Assembly: GCA_964553925.1 (NCBI GenBank)
Contig: CAZKNR010000472.1
Coordinates: 62,001-126,000 of the forward strand
DNA length: 64,000 nucleotides
DNA from: DAISKN01 sp964553925
Lineage (GTDB): Bacteria > Acidobacteriota > Vicinamibacteria > Marinacidobacterales > SMYC01
Reading direction: 5' to 3'
Below, in pieces: positions 17,152-24,986 of this stretch. The translations under genes and the position numbers were made by a program. The number at the start of each line of letters is the position of its first letter. Positions within the stretch are counted from its first letter, which is position 1. The notes beneath the pieces were generated by a model, which saw nothing but the letters and a program-made list of their open reading frames with translations, was not told the origin of the DNA and did not search any database.

Positions 17152-17787
17152 ATGACAGTTGCAAAGCTGGCACTTTCGCGGACGGGCAAGCTCCAGCGTC
17201 TTTACGAATTGGCGGCGACGCACGCTGGCCACTTCACAGCCGCTCAGGCACGCGGGCTCGGCTACAGCGCTCGCAGCCTGGTGCACCACGTCGCCGCTGG
17301 CCACTTCGAACGGGTCAGCCGTGGCTTCTACCGCCTTGTAGGCGTGCCTGCCGACCCGCACGAGGACATCATCGCCACCTGGCTGAAATTCGCCCCGCGC
17401 CGCGCCGTGGTGTCCCATGACACCGCGCTCGCCCTCTACGACCTGGCGCCGTCTCGAGCCCGCGAGATCCATCTGACGCTGCCGCGGGAGCACCGACCGC
17501 GGTACCGGAAAACCGCGACCGCGGTCATGCTCCACACGACGACCGTCCCGCTGCGCCGCGATGAATTGGCGAACCGTTTCGGCGTGCTGATCACCACGCC
17601 CGCTCGGACCATCGCCGACGTCGCGGAAATCGGTGCCGAGCCCAGTGTAGTCATCGAAGCGACCGCCCGCGCACTGGTCACAGGTCTCGTGTCGCCGGAC
17701 GAGCTGCAAACCGGGGTCAAGCACCGCTCCGCTCGCGTGCGACAGCTCGTCGAGCGGGCCATCGAGGAGGCGCGCGCACGTGCGTGA
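17152..17787 (+). CDS. AbiEi-type antitoxin / transcriptional regulator
   Basis: A 211-residue protein starting at ATG 17152; the frame is open further upstream to a TTG at 17086. The N-terminal winged helix (LYELAATHAGHFTAAQARGL, then VHHVAAGHFERVSRGFYRL) is the AbiEi_4-like domain. The middle, RAVVSHDTALALYDLAP and LTLPREHRPRYRK, matches the AbiEi C-terminal domain. In type IV AbiE systems this protein represses the operon and counteracts AbiEii. A TAATACT box lies about ten bases before the ATG. The partner AbiEii gene overlaps its end (17780-17787) but is broken, leaving the antitoxin orphaned. Confidence 0.85.
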   Translation: MTVAKLALSRTGKLQRLYELAATHAGHFTAAQARGLGYSARSLVHHVAAGHFERVSRGFYRLVGVPADPHEDIIATWLKFAPRRAVVSHDTALALYDLAPSRAREIHLTLPREHRPRYRKTATAVMLHTTTVPLRRDELANRFGVLITTPARTIADVAEIGAEPSVVIEATARALVTGLVSPDELQTGVKHRSARVRQLVERAIEEARARA

Positions 17788-18593
17788 GTACGCCACGCCA
17801 GCCGCCTTTCGTGCCGCTGCTGAGGCCAAGCTCCGGGAGCGCGCCCGTCGTCTCGACGTACCTGCATACATTCTCCGTCGTCAGGCTGCTCTGGAACGCT
17901 TGATCGTGCGCGTGACAAGGGTCGCGCCAGAGCGATGGGCACTCAAAGGTGGGTTCGCTCTTGAGACCACGCGTATCGGTCGACCTGGACGCGGATCACA
18001 TGCACGGCGCCGACGCGGCTCGCGCAGAGCTCCAACGTGCGGCCATCGAAGACGTTGTCGACTACTTCGGCTTCGCCATCGCCGGGGCTGAAGAACTCCG
18101 CGAAGCGGGTGTCGGTCTGGCCGTGCGGTACAAGCTGGAGAGTTCCCTCGCGGGACGGCCGTTCGAGCCGTTGCAGGTGGACGTATCTATCGCCCCACCT
18201 GATCCTTGGGATGCTCAACCCGCACGGCGTCGGGATTGTTGAGCGAGCTCGGGCTCGACGCGATCGACGTCTTGTTGGTGCCGTTGGAGCGACAGGTCGA
18301 AGCTGCATGCCTACACGCGAACGTACAAAGGCAGAGGCACGACAAGAGCCAAAGATCTCGTCGATCTTCTGCTCATCCGCCAGCATGAGCGTCTGGACAC
18401 TGTTCTGTTACGAGACGCCATCCAGCGTGTTTTCAAACGTCGCGGGACCCATGCCCTCCCCGAGCGCGTGCCGTCTCCCCCGCGCGAGCTGGCGGTCGCC
18501 TATCGTAGGGAGGCAGATCACGTCGGGATCCCCGCCGGGCTGAATGAGGCACACCAGGCGAACTGGCTGGAGCCCCTGTTGGCGGGGCGGTGA
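17780..18593 (+). pseudogene. Frameshifted AbiEii nucleotidyltransferase toxin
   Basis: Homology to AbiEii runs through three frames. Frame one (17780 to about 17965) reads YILRRQAALERLIVRVTRVA then ERWALKGGFALE. The second (about 17965-18230) reads RPRVSVDLDADHMHGADAAR, carrying the DxD-like acidic pair, then PLQVDVSIAPPDPWD. The third (about 18225-18305) reads LGLDAIDVLLVPLERQV. A return to the second frame (from about 18305) gives HAYTRTYKGRGTTRAKDLVD and a tail ending in WLEPLLAGR and TGA at 18591-18593. Shifts therefore lie near 17965, 18230 and 18305. All parts are present, so decay is recent; the toxin must be inactive. Confidence 0.85.
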
Positions 18594-18723
18594 CTCGCCG
18601 CCCGAGTTGAACAACACGAACCACTACCGGCGGTGCTTGTTGGCGTGGTACGTCTAGATCGATAAGCGCGCCAGGTACCTAGATAGTCCCTCTGATCCGG
18701 TGACTATTTCGGTATTCTAACTT

Positions 18724-18972
18724 ATGGGACAAACCAAGAGGAAGGCCGTGTTCACGGCAGAGCCGACGCAGCTCGATCAGATCGAGGCGGTCGTGCGGTC
18801 GGGCAAGTACCGCAGCGCCTCGGAGTTCCTCCGCGAGGCCATCGACGAGAAGTTGCGCAGCCTCATGCAAGAGCGTCTGGAAGCACAGGTTGCCAGTTAC
18901 TGCGCTGAGGGCTATGGAGATGAAGACCGAGTCCTCGCCGAGTCCCAGGCATTCGATCGTGACGACGAGTAA
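18724..18972 (+). CDS. Ribbon-helix-helix (CopG/ParD-like) antitoxin
   Basis: An 82-residue protein. The N-terminal RHH fold is clear: KRKAVFTAEPTQLDQIEAVV (strand plus helix A), then RSGKYRSASEFLREAIDEKL (turn and helix B), as in ParD/CopG proteins. The acidic C-terminus (YCAEGYGDEDRVLAESQAFD) would bind the toxin. There is no ribosome-binding site; TATTCT ends five bases before the ATG, suggesting a leaderless transcript. No intact toxin follows, only a 40-base vapC-like fragment at 18987-19026. A C-terminal relative of this protein survives as a fragment at 20343-20463. Confidence 0.82.
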   Translation: MGQTKRKAVFTAEPTQLDQIEAVVRSGKYRSASEFLREAIDEKLRSLMQERLEAQVASYCAEGYGDEDRVLAESQAFDRDDE

Positions 18973-18986
18973 TGCGACGGGGTGAG

Positions 18987-19026
18987 CCGTGATTGACCGC
19001 CTTCAGGCTCTCTCTTCCGACGATGT
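18987..19026 (+). pseudogene. Fragment of a VapC (PIN) toxin gene
   Basis: Forty bases match 20831-20870 in the intact vapC with three differences and encode VIDRLQALSSDDV versus VIERLHALSPDDV. Neither the preceding LDTN catalytic motif nor anything after it is present. Confidence 0.6.
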
Positions 19027-19450
19027 TTACCCTGCCTCCGTCGCTTCGGTGTAATCACTCAAATAGAGCTTCCCTTCGTAGTCGACCGGCCCAAGCTTGA
19101 TGCGATCAAGCCAACCTTGTCGGCCCAGTACGTTTCGATTGAAGCCTGTATCTGCTGCAAAGTACACCGTACTGTCGAACTCGAGATCCAAGGACAGAAA
19201 GTCTTACCGCATGACCGTAAGCCACAAAATTGCCGGTAACGGTGGCGATCTCCTGGCGCGAACCGCGCTCGATATCGAGCCCAAGCTCTTCCCCATGGAG
19301 TCGAGCGAAAACGCACAAGCTCGCTCCCGTATCCAGCTTCGCTTTGAACTCGGCAACTCGGTCGCCCAGCATCAGCAACACCGGCAGGGTGATCCCGTAC
19401 CGCCGGGTATCGTACCGGTACAAGCTGGTGAAGGTTAGTGTCTCGGCCAT
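19027..19450 (-). pseudogene. Frameshifted retropepsin-like aspartyl protease
   Basis: The frame starts at ATG 19450, three bases after the DUF5678 stop. It reads MAETLTFTSLYRYDTRRYGI, then AEFKAKLDTGASLCVFAR, where DTGAS is the aspartyl-protease active-site motif of the clan AA/gag-asp family. After HAVRL (about 19203) one frame change is needed to continue as LSLDLEFDSTVYFAADTGFN, RNVLGRQGWLDRIKLG and YEGKLYLSDYTE, ending in TAA at 19027-19029. The second half is the normal C-terminus of such proteins, so a single indel near 19200 broke the gene. Retropepsin-like genes next to DUF5678 genes recur in bacterial genomes; the function of the pair is unknown. Confidence 0.75.
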
Positions 19451-19452
19451 CC

Positions 19453-19800
19453 TTACCAACCGCCTATCCACGCCTCATCCGGTGATTCCGCATAGGCCAT
19501 AAATGGCACGTTGACAGCAAGGGCTCGTCCTTCCTCGTAGACCTTGCGAGCGTCCGTGCCGTGACTGAGCAGACGTTCTCCTTCGAGCGCCACCCACTGC
19601 CCCGCGAACTGAGCTTCGTGTTCGCAAAGCCAGCGCATTTCTCGCTCGCGTCGTAGAGCTGGTTGGCTGGCGTCGCTGTTATCGCTTTGGCTGGCCCGCT
19701 TTCGTTCTTCTTCCGCAAGCCATTTGCGCAACCGCTGTCGTTCCTCCGCTGGGAGCAACCTCACCGCGTCGAGAACCTTTTCAAATGTTACATCCGCCAT
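19453..19800 (-). CDS. DUF5678-like protein
   Basis: A 115-residue protein starting at ATG 19800 after a GGAG ribosome-binding site eight bases upstream. The N-terminus FEKVLDAVRLLPAEERQRLR resembles the helical start of many small antitoxin-like proteins. The C-terminal half, WLCEHEAQFAGQWVALEGER then LLSHGTDARKVYEEGRAL and VPFMAYAE, is the DUF5678 pattern (W-aLdGdrLla-G-dardV-e-Ar). It is co-transcribed with the retropepsin-like gene that follows, now frameshifted. Function is unknown. Confidence 0.7.
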   Translation of the reverse strand: MADVTFEKVLDAVRLLPAEERQRLRKWLAEEERKRASQSDNSDASQPALRREREMRWLCEHEAQFAGQWVALEGERLLSHGTDARKVYEEGRALAVNVPFMAYAESPDEAWIGGW

Positions 19801-20029
19801 CTGGTCGATCTCCTATATGGATTGTAAGACAGGCTTGAAGTGCGTTCCAGCTCGTAGCGTCCGACAGACTAAGAGCACAGCAACCGGGGGCCCGGCCCTC
19901 TGGCCGCGGGTTTTGGTAGTGGACCAGATCCTGTGGAGGGCGGAGAGAGTCTTCGCGGGCTGAATGTGTATTCGAGCAAGTCGCCCAAAGGGTCTCGTCG
20001 CCGGTTTGAAACTGGTCCATTGGTGGCGG
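19801..20029. other. Intergenic stretch without recognised content
   Basis: No frame here carries family motifs. It holds the promoter region of the minus-strand DUF5678 gene at its left end and probably debris of older insertions. Confidence 0.4.
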
Positions 20030-20074
20030 TCAGAAGAGATTGCCCCCATAAATGAGCACGTTGGTGTCCAGAGA
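20030..20074 (-). pseudogene. N-terminal stub of a PIN-domain (VapC) toxin
   Basis: Directly after the stop of the AbrB-type antitoxin the minus strand reads SLDTNVLIYGGNLF and a stop. SLDTNVLIY is the invariant PIN-domain start with the first catalytic Asp. Only about 14 codons remain, so the AbrB antitoxin has lost its toxin. Confidence 0.6.
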
Positions 20075-20299
20075 TCAGGGCTTTCGGGTCAGCTCCCGCA
20101 GTTTCTCCCACGTCATCGTCGGGCGCAGGGGCGCCTTGCGCATGGCTTCCATGCATGCCCTTTTGCTGATGCGTTGGGCACCCTCCGGCTTCTCAAGCCG
20201 GATCAGCAAGAAACGTCCCTCCGCCTGCTGCTGAATGTCGTAGACATCCCCCGGTCTCCCGCCCGGCAGGACGATCCGCTTCTTGGAATCAACGGTAGA
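20075..20299 (-). CDS. SpoVT/AbrB-type antitoxin, start lost or unclear
   Basis: About 74 codons: STVDSKKRIVLPGGRPGDVY then DIQQQAEGRFLLIRLEKPEG, the swapped-hairpin AbrB fold (VDSKGRIvLP-GD-y-v). The C-terminal helix is TWEKLRELTRKP, typical of antitoxins paired with PIN toxins. The frame is open far upstream but no ATG, GTG or TTG lies close to the homology start, although an AGGAG-like sequence does. The start codon may have mutated, so this may not be translated. The PIN toxin gene behind it is reduced to a stub. Confidence 0.6.
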   Translation of the reverse strand, partial: STVDSKKRIVLPGGRPGDVYDIQQQAEGRFLLIRLEKPEGAQRISKRACMEAMRKAPLRPTMTWEKLRELTRKP

Positions 20300-20342
20300 C
20301 GCGCTCCTGGTGGAATTATCCCACTTGGCGCATCCCCCGTCG

Positions 20343-20463
20343 AAGTTGCGCCGCCTCCGGAGAGAGTCTGAAGGCCCAGGTGGCTCGATACTGCGCCGAG
20401 GGCTACGCCGATGAAGACCGCGACCTCGCGGCAATCCAGGCATTCGGCCGCCAGAGAAGGTGA
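20343..20463 (+). pseudogene. C-terminal fragment of an RHH antitoxin
   Basis: The plus strand reads KLRRL, then after one frame change ESLKAQVARYCAEGYADEDR and DLAAIQAFGRQRR, stop. This aligns with the C-terminal half of the intact RHH antitoxin at 18724-18972 (QVASYCAEGYGDEDR...QAF). The DNA-binding half is gone. Confidence 0.65.
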
Positions 20464-20482
20464 CCCGGCCGTAGACGACCGT

Positions 20483-20511
20483 TTGCGCCGGTCGAGAGGC
20501 CATGGTATAGA
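20483..20511 (+). promoter_or_regulatory. vapBC promoter with palindromic operator-like sequence
   Basis: TTGCGC (20483-20488), a 17-base spacer, and TATAGA (20506-20511). Overlapping and following the -10 box is GATCGATCATGATC, which contains nested GATC/TGATCA palindromes, a plausible site for autorepression by VapB. Confidence 0.55.
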
Positions 20512-20539
20512 TCGATCATGATCACCGGGGGGCGTTCGA

Positions 20540-20779
20540 ATGCCGAAAGCGAAGGTTTTCTGGAACGGGAGGAGTCAGGCGATACGGCTGCCCAAGGAGT
20601 TCCGTTTTCAAGGAGATGAAGTCGAAATCCGGAGAGAAGGCAGAAGGGTGATCCTGGAACCGCTCAAGCGCCGAGCCTGGCCCAAGGGTTACTGGCAAAG
20701 CTGGGGAAAAGTGCCGGATGATTTCGAGGCGCCCGAACCTCTTCCATCATCGGCGACGGACGTGGAACTCGACGAGTGA
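20540..20779 (+). CDS. vapB: VapB antitoxin (AbrB/SpoVT fold)
   Basis: A 79-residue protein. The N-terminus KAKVFWNGRSQAIRLPKEFR followed by GDEVEIRREGRRVILEPL is the VapB swapped-hairpin DNA-binding domain (NGRSQAVRLPKEFRF-GdEV-I-R-G-aviLeP). The C-terminus WQSWGKVPDDFEAPE is the flexible part that threads through the toxin. Its stop overlaps the GTG of vapC as GTGA at 20776-20779. A promoter is visible 30-60 bases upstream. It is expected to neutralise VapC and repress the operon with it. Confidence 0.92.
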   Translation: MPKAKVFWNGRSQAIRLPKEFRFQGDEVEIRREGRRVILEPLKRRAWPKGYWQSWGKVPDDFEAPEPLPSSATDVELDE

Positions 20780-21171
20780 GCTACCTTCTCGATACCAACA
20801 TCTGCGTGTACGCCATCAAACGATGGCCGACCGTGATTGAACGCCTTCATGCTCTCTCTCCCGACGATGTCGCGGTTAGCGCGGTGACCCTGGCCGAGCT
20901 CTGGTTCGGCGCGCGCAAAAGCAGTAAGCCGGTCCCAACCCGAGCGAACGTCGACGCCTTCCTGCTGCCCTTTGCGGTGATTCCGTTCGACCCTGGCGCC
21001 GCTGATTCCTACGCGGAGATCCGACTCGAGCTCGAACGCACCGGCCGACCCATCGGCGAACGCGATCTTTTGATCGCCTCGAGCGCTCTTTCCCATGGCT
21101 TTACCGTGGTTACCCATAACGTCAGCGAGTTCGGCCGCGTGCCCGGCATCGCGATCGAGGATTGGGTTTGA
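20776..21171 (+). CDS. vapC: VapC toxin, PIN-domain ribonuclease
   Basis: A 131-residue PIN-domain protein starting at GTG 20776. The acidic catalytic set is visible: Asp in LLDTNICVYAI (residue 6), Glu in VTLAELWFGARKS (about 43), Asp in IGERDLLIASSAL (about 97) and a late Asn/Ser in VVTHNVSEFGRVPG. Family members cleave tRNA or rRNA in the cytoplasm; this target is unknown. All catalytic positions are intact, making this the only undamaged vapBC pair in a region with three degraded toxin fragments. Forty bases of this gene are nearly repeated at 18987-19026. Confidence 0.93.
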   Translation: MSYLLDTNICVYAIKRWPTVIERLHALSPDDVAVSAVTLAELWFGARKSSKPVPTRANVDAFLLPFAVIPFDPGAADSYAEIRLELERTGRPIGERDLLIASSALSHGFTVVTHNVSEFGRVPGIAIEDWV

Positions 21172-21177
21172 ATACGG

Positions 21178-22851
21178 TCACTGCAGACGGCCGACGCCCT
21201 CTTTGACCAGGACGTCTTCACCCGCGCGCAGCGTCCCGAGCTCCATCCGCCCCGAGGGCCAGGAAACGACGACGTTCGTCGCTTCATTCGCGGCACCTAG
21301 CCCGATCGTGATCCGGCGGTCGTTGGTCGAAAGGTACGTCCAGATCAGGCCCGAGTCCCGAAAAAGCTTTCGACCGCCCACCTCTACGGTGATGGGGACG
21401 CCGAGGGCGTCGCGGTTCGTTCGCGTTCCGACGAGCGTCAACCTCACCCAGCGGTTCCGATGCTCCGCCTCGTCGACGAGGAGGGTCGGAACGTCGCTCA
21501 TGTTGTTGATGAACGCATCCAGGTCCGCGTCGCCGTCGATGTCGGCGAAGGCGAGTCCGCGGCCCGAGTGAAGGAGCTCGAGCCCGGGTCCCACCTCGGC
21601 GGTAACTTCCTCGAATCGCCGGCTGCGACCGGCGTCGGGCACGTTGAGGAAAACCTGATTTCGCTGGCGATAGCTTTCGCCGATCGCGGCGTCGTCCACT
21701 TCCGGATAGACGTGGCCGTTGACGACGAAAAGATCGAGGTGGCCGTCCCAGTTCACGTCTACGAACCGCACTCCCCAGCCGAGCTTCTCGAACGAGGGGG
21801 CGGTGAGACCCACGGTGTCGCTCACGTCGGTGAAGAGTCCGAAGCCCTCGTTTCGGCGGAGAGCGTTGTAGTCCCCCTGGAACGTGGTGACGATGAGATC
21901 GGGAAGGCCGTCGGAGTCGAAATCGCCCGCGTCCGCGCCCATTCCCGCCTGAGGTTTTCCGTACATCGAGAGCGCGACCCCCGCCATCAGAGCGATGTCC
22001 TCGAACTCGCCCGACCCGTCGTTGCGAAAGAGGTAGTTCGGAGTCGAATCGTTCGCGACGTAGATGTCGGCGTCGGAGTCGGCGTCGATGTCGACGAACG
22101 TGACGCCGAGTCCCTTCCCCTCGGGATCGTACACTCCGGCTTCGCGGGTGACGTCCTTGAACGTCCCATCGCCCTGGTTTCGATAGAGCGCATCCACTTC
22201 GCCCGGGAGCCCGTTCGGGCCGCACATCACCGAGACACCCCTCCAGATGCAGAACCTGGGGTCGAGCTTCTCGAGGAGCCTCTCCTCGAAAGCGATGTAG
22301 TTGCAGACGTAGAGGTCGAGAAAGCCGTCGTTGTCGATATCGCCGAACGCGGCGCTCGCGCCCCACCTGGGATCGGAGACGCCCGCTTCTTTCGCGACGT
22401 CGGTGAAGGTCCCGTCGCCGTTGTTCCGGTAGAGGGCGTCCTCACGGTAGTTGGTGACGAGAAGATCGACGTCGCCGTCGTTGTCGTAGTCGGCCGCGGC
22501 CGCACCCCCTCCCCAGCCGCGATCGCCGACTCCCGCCTCCTCCGTCACCTCGATGAACTCTCCATTCCCGAGACTCCGGAAGAGCTGATCCGGGGCTCCC
22601 CCGCCCCCGGACGCCGCCTCCTCGAGAGTCTGGCCGTTCACAACGTAGAGGTCGATGGCGCCGTCGCCGTCGTAGTCGAAAAACGCCGCCCCCGAGCCCG
22701 TGGTCTCGGTGATGAGCTTCTTCTCCGGGCTTCCGAAGCTGTTGAGGCGCGTGAAACCGCGCTCCGCGGCGACGTTGCGATAACGGGGAAGATCGCGATC
22801 GTCCCCGGGCAGGGTCGCGAGGAGCACCACGAGAGCGGAAACCCGAATCAT
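21178..22851 (-). CDS. ASPIC/UnbV (CRTAC-type) protein with FG-GAP/VCBS repeats
   Basis: A 557-residue exported protein starting at ATG 22851; the frame is open beyond but homology and the signal peptide (VSALVVLLATLPG) start here. Seven or more FG-GAP/VCBS blades bear Ca-binding loops such as FFDYDGDGAIDLYVVNGQ, ADYDNDGDVDLLVTNYRE and GDIDNDGFLDLYVCNY. The C-terminus carries the ASPIC/UnbV domain (WVRLTLVGTRTNRDALGVPI then VVVSWPSGRMELGTLRAGED). Such proteins are surface or periplasmic beta-propellers, abundant in acidobacteria and planctomycetes, of unknown function. It is the last gene of the coupled operon; its ATG overlaps the YkgJ stop by four bases. Confidence 0.93.
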   Translation of the reverse strand: MIRVSALVVLLATLPGDDRDLPRYRNVAAERGFTRLNSFGSPEKKLITETTGSGAAFFDYDGDGAIDLYVVNGQTLEEAASGGGGAPDQLFRSLGNGEFIEVTEEAGVGDRGWGGGAAAADYDNDGDVDLLVTNYREDALYRNNGDGTFTDVAKEAGVSDPRWGASAAFGDIDNDGFLDLYVCNYIAFEERLLEKLDPRFCIWRGVSVMCGPNGLPGEVDALYRNQGDGTFKDVTREAGVYDPEGKGLGVTFVDIDADSDADIYVANDSTPNYLFRNDGSGEFEDIALMAGVALSMYGKPQAGMGADAGDFDSDGLPDLIVTTFQGDYNALRRNEGFGLFTDVSDTVGLTAPSFEKLGWGVRFVDVNWDGHLDLFVVNGHVYPEVDDAAIGESYRQRNQVFLNVPDAGRSRRFEEVTAEVGPGLELLHSGRGLAFADIDGDADLDAFINNMSDVPTLLVDEAEHRNRWVRLTLVGTRTNRDALGVPITVEVGGRKLFRDSGLIWTYLSTNDRRITIGLGAANEATNVVVSWPSGRMELGTLRAGEDVLVKEGVGRLQ

Positions 22852-24125
22852 GCGAGCATCTCGAAAGAGGCGGTCAGCGGCAGATCGGTTTCGAGGAGCA
22901 CGAAGCGCCACGCTTTCCTCGGCTTCGGCGGGAGAGACGAGAGCCGGATCTCGCCATAGGAGCGGTCGACGAGACGGAGCGCGCCCCGGACGTCGTCGTC
23001 CCCAACCGACGCCGCTCCCCGCTCGCAGGCGAGGGCCTTCGCCGTCCAGACCGCGATCGGGAAGAGAAGGAGGAGCCGAGGAACCGCCTCGACGAAGGGG
23101 AGCTCCGCGTCTCCCTCCCGCATGAACCGCTGTCCCAGGATCTTCGCTCTCAGGTAGCGCGCCAATAGCTCTGCGCTCGGTCCGGAGAGAACCGAGCCCG
23201 CGGCAACCCGGCCCACTTCTCCATAGGTTTGTCTCCACTCGCGATTATCGACTAGAGGATAAGCCTCCGGAAACTTGTACCCGTCGGCTGCTTGCACCCG
23301 GAACCCGACCTCGCGCCCCCTCGCCTTTCCCGGCATCGCGAAGAGCTCGTCCGGAGTCGGGTTCAGGGTGAGAAACAGGAGATGGAAGAACACCGCCCGA
23401 CCCGTCTTGTCCATCCGCTCCGAGCCCGATTCGATGGGCCGCTCCCCAATCTGCTTCGGAATGCCTTTGACCAGCACGTCCCGCAGGGTTCGGGCAGTCT
23501 CTGTCCTGGGATCGCTCGTGGTCGCGAGGCGGTTGAACTCGAAAACCGCGCGAACGCGATCGAGGAGCGAGAGACTCTCGTCGGAGAGGATGGAAACGAG
23601 ATGGTGCTCGAGCTCCCACAAGAGCTCTCCCGAGACGTCGTACTTCTTCGAGAACTTGTACGGCTTCTGCGCGACCGGAGCGTCCTGAAGGAGACGGGTC
23701 CACTCGGGAACGCGTCGAGAGAGGGGCTCGCCCTGATCCCGGCTTACGGCGCGACAGGCGAATGAAACATCGACAGCTACTCGCTCCCCTACCGCGAAGA
23801 ATCCGAACGGGTAGAGCCGGCACAGGAGAGGTTTCGCGGCCTCGCCGAACGTCTCGTGGATTCGGCACTGGTTCTCGGAGCCGAGGTAGACGCAGGCACC
23901 GTCCGCCCTTCGCGCGAGGGACATGCGGCCGGATCGAGGCTCGCCCGGAACGGGCGCGCCGGGAGAGATATCCGCGAGATCCGGGGCTGCGTCGCTCCAG
24001 TCGAGAGCCTCGAGCCGCTCCGCTTCTCCAGGGCCGAGCATCACGTGCCAACCGCGGCAGCAGTCGCCGCAGCGGGAGCAGCTGAACCGAACCTCCGGGG
24101 GAAAGACGATCTCGAGGGCGCTCAC
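22848..24125 (-). CDS. YkgJ-family cysteine-cluster protein
   Basis: A 425-residue protein taken from the GTG at 24125, which overlaps the cytochrome stop (GTGA); an ATG at 24158 is also in frame. The N-terminal cluster is FSCSRCGDCCRGWHV, followed by CVYLGSENQCRIHETFG, KPLLCRLYPFGFF and VSFACRAV. This is the CxxCGxCC...C...C...CRLYPF arrangement of the YkgJ (UPF0153) family, thought to bind zinc or an Fe-S cluster. The remaining 280 residues are helical and unassigned, so it is longer than minimal YkgJ proteins. Its place between a multiheme cytochrome and a UnbV protein suggests a redox or metal-modification role for the operon. Confidence 0.88.
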   Translation of the reverse strand: MSALEIVFPPEVRFSCSRCGDCCRGWHVMLGPGEAERLEALDWSDAAPDLADISPGAPVPGEPRSGRMSLARRADGACVYLGSENQCRIHETFGEAAKPLLCRLYPFGFFAVGERVAVDVSFACRAVSRDQGEPLSRRVPEWTRLLQDAPVAQKPYKFSKKYDVSGELLWELEHHLVSILSDESLSLLDRVRAVFEFNRLATTSDPRTETARTLRDVLVKGIPKQIGERPIESGSERMDKTGRAVFFHLLFLTLNPTPDELFAMPGKARGREVGFRVQAADGYKFPEAYPLVDNREWRQTYGEVGRVAAGSVLSGPSAELLARYLRAKILGQRFMREGDAELPFVEAVPRLLLLFPIAVWTAKALACERGAASVGDDDVRGALRLVDRSYGEIRLSSLPPKPRKAWRFVLLETDLPLTASFEMLA

Positions 24126-24529
24126 GGGTTCTTCACCTCGTGGATCCAGCGCCTCCACTGGTTCCGCTCCGGCATCACCAGGCTTCCGCGGTGTCCTTCT
24201 TCGTCGTTCTCATGGCAGCGCTCGCAGACGACGAGGCTAGGCCGGACCAGTCCCGCCATCTCTGCCTTCTCGGGATCGATCATGACTTCGGGAGGCGAGT
24301 AGTCGCTCCCGGGACCATGACAGGCCTCGCACTGGACTGCGGGAAGTCTCTCCTTCCCCGTCGCGTGACACGGAAGGCACCGCTCCTCGAAAGCGGAGGG
24401 CGCCCTGTTCGCGTGAGGTGTCGCCGCCCAGGACTGGTATACGCTCCGATGACAGAGCTTGCAGCGCTCGGCGCCCACGGTGGTCGCGCCAAAAAGCGAG
24501 CCCGCCGCCAGAAGGACGAAGAGAATCAC
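24122..24529 (-). CDS. Small tetraheme c-type cytochrome (cytochrome c554-like)
   Basis: A 135-residue exported protein from the GTG at 24529, which overlaps the cyclophilin stop as GTGA. The signal peptide VILFVLLAAGSLFGATTVGA is followed by four CxxCH heme sites: CKLCH, CLPCH, CEACH and CERCH. The spacing and the SVYQSWAATPHANR segment after the first heme recall cytochrome c554/NrfB-like domains, which act in periplasmic electron transfer. A longer frame starting at 24637 overlaps the cyclophilin gene and is rejected. The neighbouring YkgJ and UnbV genes are coupled to it by overlaps. Confidence 0.88.
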   Translation of the reverse strand: MILFVLLAAGSLFGATTVGAERCKLCHRSVYQSWAATPHANRAPSAFEERCLPCHATGKERLPAVQCEACHGPGSDYSPPEVMIDPEKAEMAGLVRPSLVVCERCHENDEEGHRGSLVMPERNQWRRWIHEVKNP

Positions 24530-24957
24530 TCCACGGAGACCGACACCTTGAGCATCTTGTCGCCTTGGGCGATGGAATCGACCACGTCCTGCCCCTCGAG
24601 CACCCGGCCGAACACCGAATGTTTTCCGTCGAGCCATGGCGTCGCCACGTGGGTGATGAAGAACTGCGAGCCGTTGGTGTTCGGTCCCGAGTTGGCCATG
24701 GAGAGGACGCCGGGCCCGTTGTGCTTGAGCTCCTTGTGGAACTCGTCGCCGAACTTATAGCCCGGTCCGCCGGTCCCCGTCCCCTGGGGACATCCCGTCT
24801 GGATCATGAAATCGGCGAGCACGCGATGGAACTTGAGGCCGTTGTAGAAACCCTGTTTGGCCAGCTTTTCGAAGTTCTCGACGGTCTTGGGGACCTTGCT
24901 GTCTTCGAGTCGAACGCGGATGGTCCCCTTGTTGGTCTCGATGGTGGCGACTTTCAT
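24526..24957 (-). CDS. Cyclophilin-type peptidyl-prolyl cis-trans isomerase
   Basis: A 143-residue single-domain cyclophilin with no signal peptide, so probably cytoplasmic. Diagnostic segments: IETNKGTIRVRL, TVENFEKLAKQGFYNGLKFH, RVLADFMIQTGCPQGTGTGG (catalytic Arg and the F-M-Q triad), GVLSMANSGPNTNGSQFFIT and WLDGKHSVFGRVLEGQDVVD. The length is typical of the PpiB group. It catalyses isomerisation of Xaa-Pro bonds. It is the third gene of the coupled operon, 29 bases after the preceding gene and overlapping the cytochrome start by four bases. Confidence 0.95.
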   Translation of the reverse strand: MKVATIETNKGTIRVRLEDSKVPKTVENFEKLAKQGFYNGLKFHRVLADFMIQTGCPQGTGTGGPGYKFGDEFHKELKHNGPGVLSMANSGPNTNGSQFFITHVATPWLDGKHSVFGRVLEGQDVVDSIAQGDKMLKVSVSVE

Positions 24958-24986
24958 GTTCTTGGTCTCTGCTCCTTTGCAATATT

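Noticed and set aside
22850..23238. Longer start for the ASPIC/UnbV gene
   Set aside because: The extension lies antiparallel-coded within the YkgJ gene and has no homology; the signal peptide begins at 22851.
24530..24637. N-terminal extension of the tetraheme cytochrome
   Set aside because: It overlaps the cyclophilin gene and is Arg/Gly-rich without meaning; the signal peptide starts at the GTG at 24529.
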